From Xylophilus sp. GW821-FHT01B05 (GTDB lineage Bacteria; Pseudomonadota; Gammaproteobacteria; Burkholderiales; Burkholderiaceae_C), in NCBI GenBank assembly GCA_038961845.1, contig CP152408.1:1860001-1924000 (forward strand): DNA of 64,000 bases, read 5' to 3'. Under the pieces are notes generated by a model that worked only from the letters and a program-made list of their open reading frames with translations, ran no database searches and was not told where the DNA came from. The translations under genes were made by a program, and so were the position numbers. Positions 16,396-24,500 of the stretch are shown here, one piece after another. Position 1 is the stretch's first letter, and every line of letters starts with the position of its first letter.

Positions 16396-16482
16396 TCGTA
16401 CAGGCGATTGGCCAAGAGATAGCCAGGCTCAGCCCGTATGAGCAGCTTTGGAACATCGCTTTGCCCAAGCCAGCGCGCGAGT
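16396..16482 (-). pseudogene. Possible remnant of an alpha/beta-hydrolase (haloalkane dehalogenase-like) gene
   Basis: On the minus strand, directly after the SDR stop but in another frame, the sequence reads 'ELARWLGQSDVPKLLIRAEP' followed by 'GYLLANRLYDVAKV'. This resembles the late segment of haloalkane dehalogenase-like hydrolases (W-L-x-x-S-x-[VI]-P-K-L-[FL]-I-x-A-E-P-G). No start, catalytic elbow or C-terminal histidine is present, so it would be a fragment left by an older deletion. The identification is by eye. Confidence 0.35.
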
Positions 16483-17220
16483 TCAGCGCGCGGCGTCAAT
16501 GACCATCCCGCCATCGGGCGTGAGGCTGTAGCCGGTGATGAACTGCGCATCCTTGGTGGCGAGGAACAGAATCACCGGCGCAATGTCCTCTTCGGGCGAT
16601 CCATTGCGATCGAACACGTTGGGCAAGGGTGGCCTGTCGCTGCCAAAGGTGTCGGCAATCGGCATGACGTTGTTGACGGTGATCTTGTCGGCGCCCCATT
16701 CACGCGCGGCGACGCGTGTCAGGGCGCGGACTGCCTCCTTTGCCATGCCATAGGGCGCATACCCCACCATGCCGAGCAGGCCGCCTGCCGAGCCCAGATT
16801 GATGACACGGCCTTCGCCGCTGGCTTTCAGGTGCGGGTAGCAGGCCTGCATGGTCCGCAGGTAGGCGACTGGCCCGATGTCGAAGTTGCGCTGGAGCTGT
16901 TCGGCCGAAAGCTCGATCACAGGGGAAAACACCGCAGACGGATCGAACGCGTTGTTCACCAGGATGTCGATGCCACCCCAGGTAGCGGCCACCTTGTCCA
17001 CGGCGGCCTTGATCTGATCCGCGTCGCGGACGTCGCAGCGAACGCCGATGGCCGTGCCGCCTGCGGCTTCGATGTCGGCCACGACAGCATCGATATTCGC
17101 CTGTGTCAGCGAGAGAACCGCCACCTTCGCGCATTCGGCTGCAAACAGCCTGGCGGTGGCGCGGCCGATACCTCGGCCGCCGCCCATGACGATGGCTACT
17201 TTTCCATTGAGTCGGGTCAT
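16483..17220 (-). CDS. Short-chain dehydrogenase/reductase (SDR)
   Basis: A 245-residue classical SDR. 'VAIVMGGGRGIGRATARLFA' binds the dinucleotide, 'ILVNNAFDP' is the NNAG-type segment, the catalytic Ser is in 'INLGSAGG' and Tyr/Lys in 'YAPYGMAKEAV' (Y-G-M-A-K); the C-terminus has 'TGYSLTPDGGM'. I chose the ATG at 17220, with GGA about 9 nt upstream; an ATG at 17226 is too close to it. It lies 11 nt downstream of the DoxX-like gene, so the two are probably cotranscribed, and both are divergent from the HxlR regulator. Substrate unknown. Confidence 0.87.
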   Translation of the reverse strand: MTRLNGKVAIVMGGGRGIGRATARLFAAECAKVAVLSLTQANIDAVVADIEAAGGTAIGVRCDVRDADQIKAAVDKVAATWGGIDILVNNAFDPSAVFSPVIELSAEQLQRNFDIGPVAYLRTMQACYPHLKASGEGRVINLGSAGGLLGMVGYAPYGMAKEAVRALTRVAAREWGADKITVNNVMPIADTFGSDRPPLPNVFDRNGSPEEDIAPVILFLATKDAQFITGYSLTPDGGMVIDAAR

Positions 17221-17231
17221 ATGCATGTCCG

Positions 17232-17642
17232 TTAGTTGAGGGGCGCCTGGATCGCTGCGGCTGCAGGCGCGTAAGGCGATTGAAGTTCGCGGGCCGCGTT
17301 TTGGGTCGCGAAGGAGGCGACCAGGAAGATGAGCCCCAGCGCCGCTGGAGTGGCGCCTTTGGGCTTGCGAACACCCAGGTGCGCCAGGCCGGACAAGATC
17401 AGGTGATAGAAGATGCCGGCGTAGGCGAGATCGCTGAGCGCCACGTTGAAGTGCCACAGGATTGCAATGGGCCCGAGCAGCTTGATGACGATCATGAACG
17501 GCACCAGCAGTGGGGCTGAATAGCCCAAATCCGCCTGCGCTTTGCGCACAAAGTCACCCTTGGCGATGTACATGGAGGCAGAAGCGAAATACAGCAGCGA
17601 CAGCAGCGCGGTGCTGATCCAGTAGATGTAGGTAGTAGCCAT
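17232..17642 (-). CDS. DoxX-like family integral membrane protein
   Basis: A 136-residue four-helix membrane protein. Helices fall at about 8-24, 43-63 ('PLLVPFMIVIKLLGPIAIL'), 70-88 and 97-116. The pattern 'LYFASASMYIAKGDF' and 'YAGIFYHLILSGLAHL' fits the DoxX_2 family, small proteins often paired with oxidoreductases and HxlR regulators in stress or quinone-related loci. It starts an SDR-containing transcription unit that is divergent from hxlR. The exact role is unknown. Confidence 0.75.
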   Translation of the reverse strand: MATTYIYWISTALLSLLYFASASMYIAKGDFVRKAQADLGYSAPLLVPFMIVIKLLGPIAILWHFNVALSDLAYAGIFYHLILSGLAHLGVRKPKGATPAALGLIFLVASFATQNAARELQSPYAPAAAAIQAPLN

Positions 17643-17701
17643 GGCGTTTTGCTAATCAGCATTGAAGTTCGATATGCAGCAAGGATGTCGCCTAAGATAA
17701 T

Positions 17702-17713
17702 TACTGACAAGTA
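17702..17713. promoter_or_regulatory. Small inverted repeat TACT-gaca-AGTA in the doxX/hxlR divergent gap
   Basis: The gap between the divergent starts (17642 and 17736) is AT-rich compared with its surroundings and contains TACTGACAAGTA. HxlR-type operators often hold short ACT/AGT inverted repeats, so this is a candidate binding site. The word is short and could be chance. Confidence 0.3.
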
Positions 17714-17735
17714 GGATGAAAAATTGGTGCTTAGT

Positions 17736-18125
17736 ATGAAAAACCAGACTAATGAAAACGCCGGGATCAACATGCACGAGGAAATGCGCCGCGCATTTGC
17801 CCTGCTGTCAGGCAAATGGAAGCTGGAAATCATGTGGTTGCTCAACCAGCGGATCTACCGCTTCGGGGAACTGCGCAAGGCCATTCCTGGCATCACTCAG
17901 CACATGCTGACGGCGCAGTTACGTGAGCTAGAGACAGACGGCCTGGTGTCGCGCACCGTGTTCGCGGAAGTGCCGCCGCGCGTCGAGTACGAAATGACGC
18001 AAAAGGCCCGTGGGCTGGGCCCGACGATGGAGGCGCTCATGGCTTGGTGGGCCGAGCACGGAGGAAGCGTGCCGGCCAAGCCGGCCTCACGCGGACGCAA
18101 GGCCGGCGCTGTGAAGTCGAAGTAG
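17736..18125 (+). CDS. HxlR-family transcriptional regulator
   Basis: A 129-residue winged-helix HxlR regulator: 'RRAFALLSGKWKLEIMWLLNQRIYRFGELRKAIPGITQHMLTAQLRELETDGLVSR' is the family core, and the wing ends 'PPRVEYEMT'. ATG 17736 has no close RBS; TTG 17724 or GTG 17727, with AGGA 7-10 nt upstream, may be the real start. The protein has no cysteine at all, so thiol-based redox sensing, common in this family, is ruled out for this member. It is divergent from the DoxX-SDR pair, which it probably controls. A basic tail (RGRKAGAVKSK) ends the protein. Confidence 0.85.
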   Translation: MKNQTNENAGINMHEEMRRAFALLSGKWKLEIMWLLNQRIYRFGELRKAIPGITQHMLTAQLRELETDGLVSRTVFAEVPPRVEYEMTQKARGLGPTMEALMAWWAEHGGSVPAKPASRGRKAGAVKSK

Positions 18126-18189
18126 GGGCGGCGATGATCGAGTGGGTGACGATGGCCGACTGATCGGCCGCTGATCAAAGCGGAAAAGG

Positions 18190-18223
18190 AGCGACTGCCA
18201 GTAGTGGCGGTCGCTTTTTTTTT
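18190..18223 (+). terminator. Rho-independent terminator after hxlR
   Basis: A perfect 11-bp stem AGCGACTGCCA-gtag-TGGCGGTCGCT (one G-U) is followed by nine Ts. It insulates the hxlR transcript from the next operon, whose own promoter starts about 120 nt downstream. Confidence 0.92.
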
Positions 18224-18340
18224 GTGTGTGCAAAACACATCTCCGCGGTACCTCTTCCATGGCGAAGACCACTGCCATCGGCGCGCATTTCCGCAAAGCG
18301 ATAGAGCGCGGAAGCGGTCTTTGATTTGATATGTGTTTAA

Positions 18341-18369
18341 TTGTCACTTGTCTGTCTAATTGTTATGAT
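18341..18369 (+). promoter_or_regulatory. Strong sigma-70 promoter of the four-gene envelope operon
   Basis: TTGTCA at 18341-18346 and TATGAT at 18364-18369 are separated by exactly 17 nt, in an AT-rich window that contrasts with the flanking GC-rich DNA. Transcription would begin near 18376, downstream of the ATG at 18331, which supports the GTG at 18400 as the true start of the first gene. Confidence 0.75.
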
Positions 18370-18399
18370 GGACTAGACATAAAAAAGGGGAGATGGGTC

Positions 18400-19683
18400 G
18401 TGGACATAGGTTTTGCTGCGGGTTTTTCGGCAGCAGGTGAGCAAGTGGATATATCGACGGCCTCCACTCCGGGCACACGTCTGGGCCGTACGGTCAAATG
18501 TCATGGGCCGGCCAGATGGGGCGCCTTACTCATCCTTCTGGTGCTATTTCTGGCGCCTTGGCGAACGGTACTGGCGCAGCAGGTAGAAGTTGCGTTTGCC
18601 GGCTTTGCATACTCTGGTGCGCAGAGCACGATCGCATCGCGCTTTCCCTACTCGCGGCGCTATGAGCAGGCGCAAATGTCTGACGGCGTGCCCATCCGGC
18701 AACTGATCGCTCAACAACTTCAGGCCAATGCCCCGCAGCATCTGCAGATCGTCGATCGCATCGATGAACTAAAGGGCCGCGACCAAGCATTGGCCGTCGC
18801 GCTGGTGATCGGAAACGAAACCGTCTCCGTCGAGCCGTTCGGGAGCGTGTACAAGCTGATGGTGCTCGTCCGGGGGCAGTCCATGTTCTTCGACTTCAAG
18901 TCGATGAATGTGGTGCGTGCATACCCGCTGAGCTTCGCCTACATCGACGTTTTCGACCATTCGCCAACCCAGAGTGAGATCCAGGACCGTGTGCGGCTGG
19001 TCTACGTGGGTGCGAGCGGCAAGCCCGGAATACTCGCGCGTTTCTCCGACCGGGTGGCGCATGCCGAATTGCCTGCCCAGGTCTCGCGCTATCTCCAGGT
19101 GACCAACGTGCAGCTCAAGCCCGAAGCGCTAGAGGTGCTGCCCGCCTATCTCAAGTCCGAGCCCGGGACCGCAGAAACCTGGGCCGCCGATCTGATCAGT
19201 GAGGCCTTGTCCGCACGCGCCGGTGTTCCCATCGTTCCCTATGCCAAAGGCTATGCGATCGGCAACACCATGTCGATGAGCATCTCTGACGGCTCGGTAT
19301 TCGACCTGACCTTGCCCAAGCCTGACTACGAGATCAGCGCCGAGATTTCCGGCTTCAAGAAGATCAAGTTCAGCGAGGTGGAGAACGGCGCAACCAGCTT
19401 TGTCTATGGCGCTTATTCGACGATGCGGATCGTGGAGCCCCTGAGCAACAAGCTTTATTTGGATACGGGGCTCAAGAACGGCGAAACCCGGGTCATTCCC
19501 GCCAGCCAGAGGTACGTGGACGACTTCCCGCACTTCTACGACGCGTTGAACCTGACGTTCAACAAGTTGGCTGCGGTAATTGATGGAAAGGGCGATGAGA
19601 AGTGGCTCAAGAGCGCTGCTTCCGCCAAGGGAATTGACCAGCAGATTTCACAAACCAGGGAGTTGTTCAGGCTATGCAAGTAA
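18400..19683 (+). CDS. Exported protein of unknown function, first gene of the envelope operon
   Basis: I do not recognise this 427-residue protein. GTG 18400 has GGGGAG 7 nt upstream; the longer frame from ATG 18331 would start before the predicted transcript. An N-terminal region of about 40 residues precedes one hydrophobic segment ('ALLILLVLFLAPW') and 'TVLAQQVEVAFAGFAYSG', which looks like a signal peptide with a long n-region, or a membrane anchor. The mature part begins 'VAFAGFAYSGAQSTIASRFPYS', reminiscent of the opening strands of CsgG/FlgT-type beta-sandwich domains, though weakly. The C-terminus ends 'ELFRLCK'. The next gene overlaps its last 10 nt (ATGCAAGTAA), so the two are translationally coupled. 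Confidence 0.7.
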   Translation: MDIGFAAGFSAAGEQVDISTASTPGTRLGRTVKCHGPARWGALLILLVLFLAPWRTVLAQQVEVAFAGFAYSGAQSTIASRFPYSRRYEQAQMSDGVPIRQLIAQQLQANAPQHLQIVDRIDELKGRDQALAVALVIGNETVSVEPFGSVYKLMVLVRGQSMFFDFKSMNVVRAYPLSFAYIDVFDHSPTQSEIQDRVRLVYVGASGKPGILARFSDRVAHAELPAQVSRYLQVTNVQLKPEALEVLPAYLKSEPGTAETWAADLISEALSARAGVPIVPYAKGYAIGNTMSMSISDGSVFDLTLPKPDYEISAEISGFKKIKFSEVENGATSFVYGAYSTMRIVEPLSNKLYLDTGLKNGETRVIPASQRYVDDFPHFYDALNLTFNKLAAVIDGKGDEKWLKSAASAKGIDQQISQTRELFRLCK

Positions 19684-20846
19684 TTCGGTACCTCATTGCC
19701 CTCATGGTGGCGACGTTTGCTTTGCACGCAGGCGCGCAGATCCAGCAGGCGAAAGGTCAGTTCTCTATCAACTACAAGGAATCCATCGGCACCTTCGACC
19801 GCAAGGAAGTGCCGGCGGCTGTCAAGCAGAAGGCCAAGCAGGAAGCGATGCTCAAGGCGGTGGAGGCTTACTACGCCGAGGCCGGGCAGTCGGAGTCCGC
19901 CAACTTCGACGGTATTCGTACGAAGCTGCTGGAGGACCAGGGTCGCTACATCCTGGACAGCACGGTGATTGCAGAAACCGACGATCCGCGGGATTTCCAG
20001 TACACCGTCGTGGTTCGTGTGTCGCTCAACGTGGCCAATCTGCGTAACGCCGTCCAGGCTGGGTCTTCCATCGGCAAGGCAGCCGAGGGCGACAAGTCGG
20101 CCATGAGCTTCGTGTTCGTGTCGCGCCAGGTTGATTCGGTCAAGTCCTTCGACGATCGTGTCTACAAGCGGCAGGACAACAGCGCCCAGTTCTCTGGCTC
20201 CGCCACGCAGCAGGCGGGTCTCAAGAATAAGACCACGGAAGGCGAGTCCATCGGCAGGTCGCAGATCAGCACCAGTGACTCTTCCGTGCGCGAAGTCAGC
20301 CTCAACGTGAACGCATCCGAGAAGTCGAGCGTGACGTCGGAGACCGGCGGCAGCACGACGCGGCGCGCGAGCGAATCCACCTGGCGTTTGCTGCCCAGTG
20401 CCAACCTGAACCAGGTCTTTGTCTCCAAGTTCTCGCAAGCGGGCTATGACGTGATCGAAGCTGCCATGGTCGAGTCCTCTGCGTTCAAGGTCGCAGATGT
20501 CGAGAACGACTACAAGTCCGGCAACGACCTGCAGCCCAAGACGCTCAAGGCCATCGCCGCAGGGATGAAGGAGAACCAGGTGCCCTACATCGCGCTGGGT
20601 ACGCTGGACGTGGGCCTTGCCGACAAGGACCCGCAGACGGGCTTGCTGCGCGTCTCGGTCACGGTTAACGCGAAGGTCCTGGACGTCACCAAGCCCATTC
20701 CACGTACGCGCGTGGCCGTGGGCCCTGTCGCCTACGCAGGTGTTGGCCCGACCGAAGACGAAGCGCGCGGCAATGCACTGAAGCTGGCGGCCAACAGTGC
20801 TGCGCAGGAGCTCTCCAGCCGCATGGCCACCATGGGTCTGCGCTGA
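19674..20846 (+). CDS. Exported FlgT/LPP20-like protein of unknown function, second gene of the envelope operon
   Basis: A 390-residue protein with a clear signal peptide ('RYLIALMVATFALHAGA|QI'). Residues of about 45-125 ('AVKQKAKQEAMLKAVEAYYA' through 'FQYTVVVRVSLNVANLRNAV') have the helix-then-strand pattern of FlgT-N/LPP20 domains. A Ser/Thr/Gln-rich linker (about 150-245) follows. The C-terminal half ('LNQVFVSKFSQAGYDVIEAAM', 'VPYIALGTLDVG', 'DEARGNALKLAANSAAQELSSRM') resembles the CsgG-type periplasmic domain. Its layout mirrors the lipoprotein encoded at 21606. The assignment is by fold pattern only. It overlaps the previous gene by 10 nt. Confidence 0.7.
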   Translation: MQVIRYLIALMVATFALHAGAQIQQAKGQFSINYKESIGTFDRKEVPAAVKQKAKQEAMLKAVEAYYAEAGQSESANFDGIRTKLLEDQGRYILDSTVIAETDDPRDFQYTVVVRVSLNVANLRNAVQAGSSIGKAAEGDKSAMSFVFVSRQVDSVKSFDDRVYKRQDNSAQFSGSATQQAGLKNKTTEGESIGRSQISTSDSSVREVSLNVNASEKSSVTSETGGSTTRRASESTWRLLPSANLNQVFVSKFSQAGYDVIEAAMVESSAFKVADVENDYKSGNDLQPKTLKAIAAGMKENQVPYIALGTLDVGLADKDPQTGLLRVSVTVNAKVLDVTKPIPRTRVAVGPVAYAGVGPTEDEARGNALKLAANSAAQELSSRMATMGLR

Positions 20847-20935
20847 CCACCCCATCACCTCCTCCATCTGTGGTGGGTGCGCGCACCTGCCACGCTTGAC
20901 CGCGTCCTCCTTTTCCAATCTCTAGAGAATTCGAC

Positions 20936-21571
20936 ATGAAAAAGTCCGTCATCGCTGCATTGATCTCCGTCGCCATGCTTGTTCCCACCGCCGGTTTTGC
21001 TCAGTTCGGCAACGTCCTCGGTTCCGTCAAATCCCTCGCAGGTTCTTCCAGCGGCGGCGCCAGCACCGACCTTACGGGGCAACAGGACCAACTGGTGCGC
21101 AACTACGTGGCGGCGGGCAAGGACGTGTTGAGCGCCAATACCTACATGGCCGAAGCCCTGGGCATCAAGAACCTGTCGGTGAACGCTGCGGCCACGTCCG
21201 ATTCGATGTCCGCGAGCGATATCGAAGGCCAGGACAAAGCCATCAGCGCGAACGCACAAGCGATCGCTGAAGCCACCAAGGCCGGTGCCACACTCAAGGA
21301 CAGCGAGGCCAAGGCCAAGTACGCCCAAGGCCTGGCGGCGCTGGTTCTGGGTGCGAAGAAGTACGTGGGCATGCGGGGCGACGTCCAGAACTTCTCCTCC
21401 GGCCTGTCGAGCGCCTCGCTCCTGCAACTGCCCAAGCTCCAGTCGGGGGTCTACGTTGTCAAAAGCTTGCCCACCAGCGCTGCCAACCTCACGGACTCGC
21501 TCAAGAGCGCGATCGACTTCGCCCGGCACAACGGTGTAGAGGTCCCCAGCGACGCGACCAGCCTTCTCTGA
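20936..21571 (+). CDS. Small exported protein of unknown function, third gene of the envelope operon
   Basis: A 211-residue protein with a textbook signal peptide ('KKSVIAALISVAMLVPTAGFA|QFGNV'). The mature chain is rich in Ala, Ser, Gly and Lys and is mostly predicted helix ('QLVRNYVAAGKDVLSANTYM', 'AISANAQAIAEATKAGATLK', 'AKAKYAQGLAALVLGAKKYV'), ending with 'LKSAIDFARHNGVEVP'. There are no cysteines and no catalytic motif. I do not recognise the family. It lies 89 nt after the second gene and 34 nt before the lipoprotein gene, in the same direction, so it is probably a secreted or periplasmic partner of the other three. Confidence 0.7.
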   Translation: MKKSVIAALISVAMLVPTAGFAQFGNVLGSVKSLAGSSSGGASTDLTGQQDQLVRNYVAAGKDVLSANTYMAEALGIKNLSVNAAATSDSMSASDIEGQDKAISANAQAIAEATKAGATLKDSEAKAKYAQGLAALVLGAKKYVGMRGDVQNFSSGLSSASLLQLPKLQSGVYVVKSLPTSAANLTDSLKSAIDFARHNGVEVPSDATSLL

Positions 21572-21605
21572 TTCTTTCAAACCCGGAGTGATGGCGGAGC
21601 CAGAT

Positions 21606-23327
21606 ATGCAAAGACGTGTAGGTGTTGGTGTCGTGACCTTGGCGATGGCTCTGCTGTCTGCCTGCGGCGAGAAGGAGTCCGAGAAGGCGGCGGTCGAGGT
21701 GCCGGCCTCTGCGCCATCTGTGGCGGCGGCACCTGCGCCGGAACCCCCAAAGCGCGCCGCGCCGGATTTTGGTGGTGTTGCCAAGGTCAGTCGCGAGGTA
21801 GAGGCGGTCGGCAGTACCCCGGAACTCGCCACGGTGTCTGCGCTGCAATCGGCAGTGGCACAGGTCAATGGCGTGAAGGTGGCCAGCCAGTTGCAGAGTC
21901 TGCGTGGCGGTCTGGACGTGACAGTGGACGGCCGCAATGCGGCTTCCGTTCGCACCGAGGCCTTTATGCAGCAGGTGGTCGCAGGGTCTCAAGGCCTCAT
22001 CCTGGGTTATGAGGTGCTCTCGCAAGAGGAGATCGACAAGGTTGATGAGGAACTCATCTCCAAGGTGCGCGCGAGCGATGGCGGCTTCAGCTATTCCTCT
22101 TCGGCATCCTCCGACGGCTCCACAAACGCCAAGGCCAGTGCAGACGAGCGCGCGCGCGTCGGCGACGCCAGTGTCAGCGCTTCGGGTTCGTACTCCGGCT
22201 CGGCCGTCTACAGCGAGAGCGCCAAACTCGATGTCCGCCAAGGTCCGAGCTCCTACTCGTCCGACGTGACCTCCCGCAAGATGCGGAGCTACTGGAAGGT
22301 GCGCATACGCGCCGACATCGCCCAGTACCGCGCGCCTGAGGAGCAAGGGCGGCCCAAGATCGTGGTTGTCCTTCCCAAGACGCTGGCCAAGGGCTACCCG
22401 GTGGGTGACAACGCAGTGCCGGCCGACGAGGTTGCGCGTGCAGTGCGTGCCCGTCTCTCCGACATCCTGACCCAGACCAAGCGCTTCATCGTGCTGGACC
22501 GTGAGTTCGGAAGCGATATCCAGGCGGAGATCGATCACATCAATAGTGGCAACGTCCGCGTGCAAGATACGGCGCGCATCGGCCAGCAATTGGCTACGGA
22601 TCTGCTGCTGATCCCGACGATCGAGCGCTTTGAGTACCCGAAGTCGGTCCGCAAGCTGCGCATGTCCGACCGTGAGCTGGTCTCATACTCCGGCGGTGGG
22701 CGCATCACGTTGCGGCTGCTGAATGCAACGACGGGTGAGGTCGTCATGTCCGACAGCTTCGAGCACAAGCTCGCGTCTGCTGATCCCAGCACCATGCCGC
22801 GCGTGATCGATGGCAAGAACATGGCTGCGGAGATGATGGATTCGCTCTCCGGCCGGATCGGCAGCGCCATCGTCACAGAGATATTCCCGGTATCCGTGGT
22901 CGCGCTGAATGGCGACCAGGTGGTCCTGAGCCAGGGGGGCGAGTCCCTGCAGGTGGGACAACGCTGGAAGGCGGTGTTCCTTGGGGAGGAGTTGAAGGAT
23001 CCCCAGACGGGACGCTCGTTGGGTCGCAACGAAGTGCCTGCAGGCACCATCCGCGTGGACCGGGTGTCTTCGCAGACCTCGTACGGGACGCTGGAGGAGG
23101 GCGGAGCCGCCCTTGCAGGCAAGACCTTCACGCCAGGCGCTATCGAACTGCGCGCGCAACTTGCCCAGGTGGCGCCCGCAGCGCAGGTGGCGCAAAGCGA
23201 GCTAGCGCCGCCACGGCAACCCACGGCCAAGTCCAATGCGCCGGCACCGCGGGCAGAACGCAAGGCGCAGAAGGAAGTCGCTGCTGACGCTCCGAAAGCG
23301 GCAGAGCCAAAGGACAACAACTGGTAG
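21606..23327 (+). CDS. Outer-membrane lipoprotein with CsgG/FlgT-like domains, fourth gene of the envelope operon
   Basis: A 573-residue lipoprotein. I chose ATG 21606 because GGAG lies 6 nt upstream and it places the lipobox LSAC correctly (Cys20, followed by Gly, which favours the outer membrane); ATG 21591 is also in frame. A Pro/Ala linker leads to a FlgT-N-like domain (about 60-140, 'ATVSALQSAVAQVNGVKV', 'SQGLILGYEVLS'), then a Ser-rich insert, then a CsgG-like domain (about 240-430: 'VARAVRARLSDILTQTKRFIVLDRE', 'GQQLATDLLLIPTIERFEY'), then a FlgT-C-like beta domain ('QVVLSQGGESLQVGQRWKAV'). The tail is Ala/Pro/Lys-rich and ends in W. CsgG-type lipoproteins form outer-membrane export rings; FlgT types build flagellar basal rings. 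No curli or flagellar genes are nearby. Confidence 0.72.
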   Translation: MQRRVGVGVVTLAMALLSACGEKESEKAAVEVPASAPSVAAAPAPEPPKRAAPDFGGVAKVSREVEAVGSTPELATVSALQSAVAQVNGVKVASQLQSLRGGLDVTVDGRNAASVRTEAFMQQVVAGSQGLILGYEVLSQEEIDKVDEELISKVRASDGGFSYSSSASSDGSTNAKASADERARVGDASVSASGSYSGSAVYSESAKLDVRQGPSSYSSDVTSRKMRSYWKVRIRADIAQYRAPEEQGRPKIVVVLPKTLAKGYPVGDNAVPADEVARAVRARLSDILTQTKRFIVLDREFGSDIQAEIDHINSGNVRVQDTARIGQQLATDLLLIPTIERFEYPKSVRKLRMSDRELVSYSGGGRITLRLLNATTGEVVMSDSFEHKLASADPSTMPRVIDGKNMAAEMMDSLSGRIGSAIVTEIFPVSVVALNGDQVVLSQGGESLQVGQRWKAVFLGEELKDPQTGRSLGRNEVPAGTIRVDRVSSQTSYGTLEEGGAALAGKTFTPGAIELRAQLAQVAPAAQVAQSELAPPRQPTAKSNAPAPRAERKAQKEVAADAPKAAEPKDNNW

Positions 23328-23332
23328 GCGCG

Positions 23333-24247
23333 CTATCTCGAAGGTGCGCCTTCGACGACTGATTCCAGATGCGCCAACAGCAGCGCCGCCGCCGGCGGCA
23401 GCGTCTGCAAATCCCTGAAGCAGATCGCAAAGCGCCGGCTGGCCCAGTCGTCGGTCAGCGGCACTACGCGCAGGCCGTAGGTGGAGGCATAGGGTTCGGC
23501 CACCTCCACCGGCACGATGCTGATCGCCAGCTTGGCGCGCACCACGCGCAGCGCGGCGTCAAAGTTGGACACCAGCATGCGGTGCACCAGCGGCCGCCCG
23601 GCGATGGCGGCGGCGCGCTGCAGCACCACTTGCACGGCACTCAGCGCCGGCATGCCGACAAACTCGTAGTCCAGCGCCTCGGCAAAAAACAGGCGCTCGC
23701 GCTGCGCCACCGGGTGGCCCGGGTAGGTGACGATGGCCAGGTGGTCGCGGCGGTAGCTGCGCGCCTGCAGGCCTTGCAGGTCGGCCGCGTCCCAGCAGAT
23801 GCCAAGCGATGCGCTGCCCTCGCGGATGCCGCGCACCACGCCCGGGCTGACCTGTTCTTCCATGTGGACCTGGATGTCGCGGTGTGCTGGTAGCTGCAAA
23901 AAGGCGGCCACGTCATCGGCCAGGGATTCGGCCAGCACCGATGCGGTGGCCAGCACCCGCACCTGGCCGCGCACTCCCGTGGCATAGGCGGCCATGTCGC
24001 GCTCGATGCGGTCCATGCCGGCCAGCATGGCGCGGGTGTGCTCCAGCAGGGTTTCGCCCGCCGGCGTGGGCACCACGCCACGCCGCTTGCGCAGCAGCAG
24101 CGGCGTGCCCACGCTGTGCTCCAGCTGCGCCAGCCGCTTGCTGATGGCCGAGCCGGCAATGCGCTGCTGCTCGCCGGCGCGGGCGATATTGCCGGTTTCG
24201 CATACCGCCGCAAAAAGCCGCAGGCTGGTCAGGTCCAGATCACGCAT
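23333..24247 (-). CDS. LysR-family transcriptional regulator
   Basis: A 304-residue LysR regulator. The HTH reads 'LTSLRLFAAVCETGNIARAGEQQRIAGSAISKRLAQLEHSVG', with the effector domain from about residue 92. ATG 24247 ('MRDLDL') is the standard start; the frame extends 15 codons upstream. It is divergent from the HMG-CoA-lyase/CoA-transferase/Bug operon (24501-27827), so it most likely regulates that set. It converges on the envelope operon with only 5 nt between stop codons. Confidence 0.88.
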   Translation of the reverse strand: MRDLDLTSLRLFAAVCETGNIARAGEQQRIAGSAISKRLAQLEHSVGTPLLLRKRRGVVPTPAGETLLEHTRAMLAGMDRIERDMAAYATGVRGQVRVLATASVLAESLADDVAAFLQLPAHRDIQVHMEEQVSPGVVRGIREGSASLGICWDAADLQGLQARSYRRDHLAIVTYPGHPVAQRERLFFAEALDYEFVGMPALSAVQVVLQRAAAIAGRPLVHRMLVSNFDAALRVVRAKLAISIVPVEVAEPYASTYGLRVVPLTDDWASRRFAICFRDLQTLPPAAALLLAHLESVVEGAPSR

Positions 24248-24258
24248 GTATATCGCTC

Positions 24259-24347
24259 GCCCCCAGGCTTGCCCACTGCGTGTGGCCGCCAACCCCCTGC
24301 CGGGGGCAACACCAGTGGCCCGGCAAAGCCGGTTCCACGGTGTTCCT
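24259..24347 (+). repeat. Family B repeat, copy 4 (not stop-anchored)
   Basis: 'gcccccaggcttgcccactg' leads into 'ccaaccccctgccgggggca', then AACACCAGTGGCCCGGC-aaa-GCCGGTTCCACGGTGTT. It is the only copy in the window lying between divergent genes instead of following a stop codon; it may have lost its original upstream gene or been carried here. Confidence 0.7.
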
Positions 24348-24500
24348 GGTGCGGATTGCGCAGGTCCGGGCGCTGTGGGCTTGGAGAATGTTGTGGATGT
24401 TTAGGTGTTCCGGATTGGAATCCTAAACCTTCCGAGATTGATTTTCTGAATCCATCGGGAATACCTAAACTGGTGTCCGTTCCCACGGAGACAACAAGAC

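Noticed and set aside
18400..23327. Calling the envelope operon a curli or flagellar locus
   Set aside because: No csgA/B/E/F-like, flg or fli genes are nearby; only distant domain resemblance is visible, so no such name is justified.
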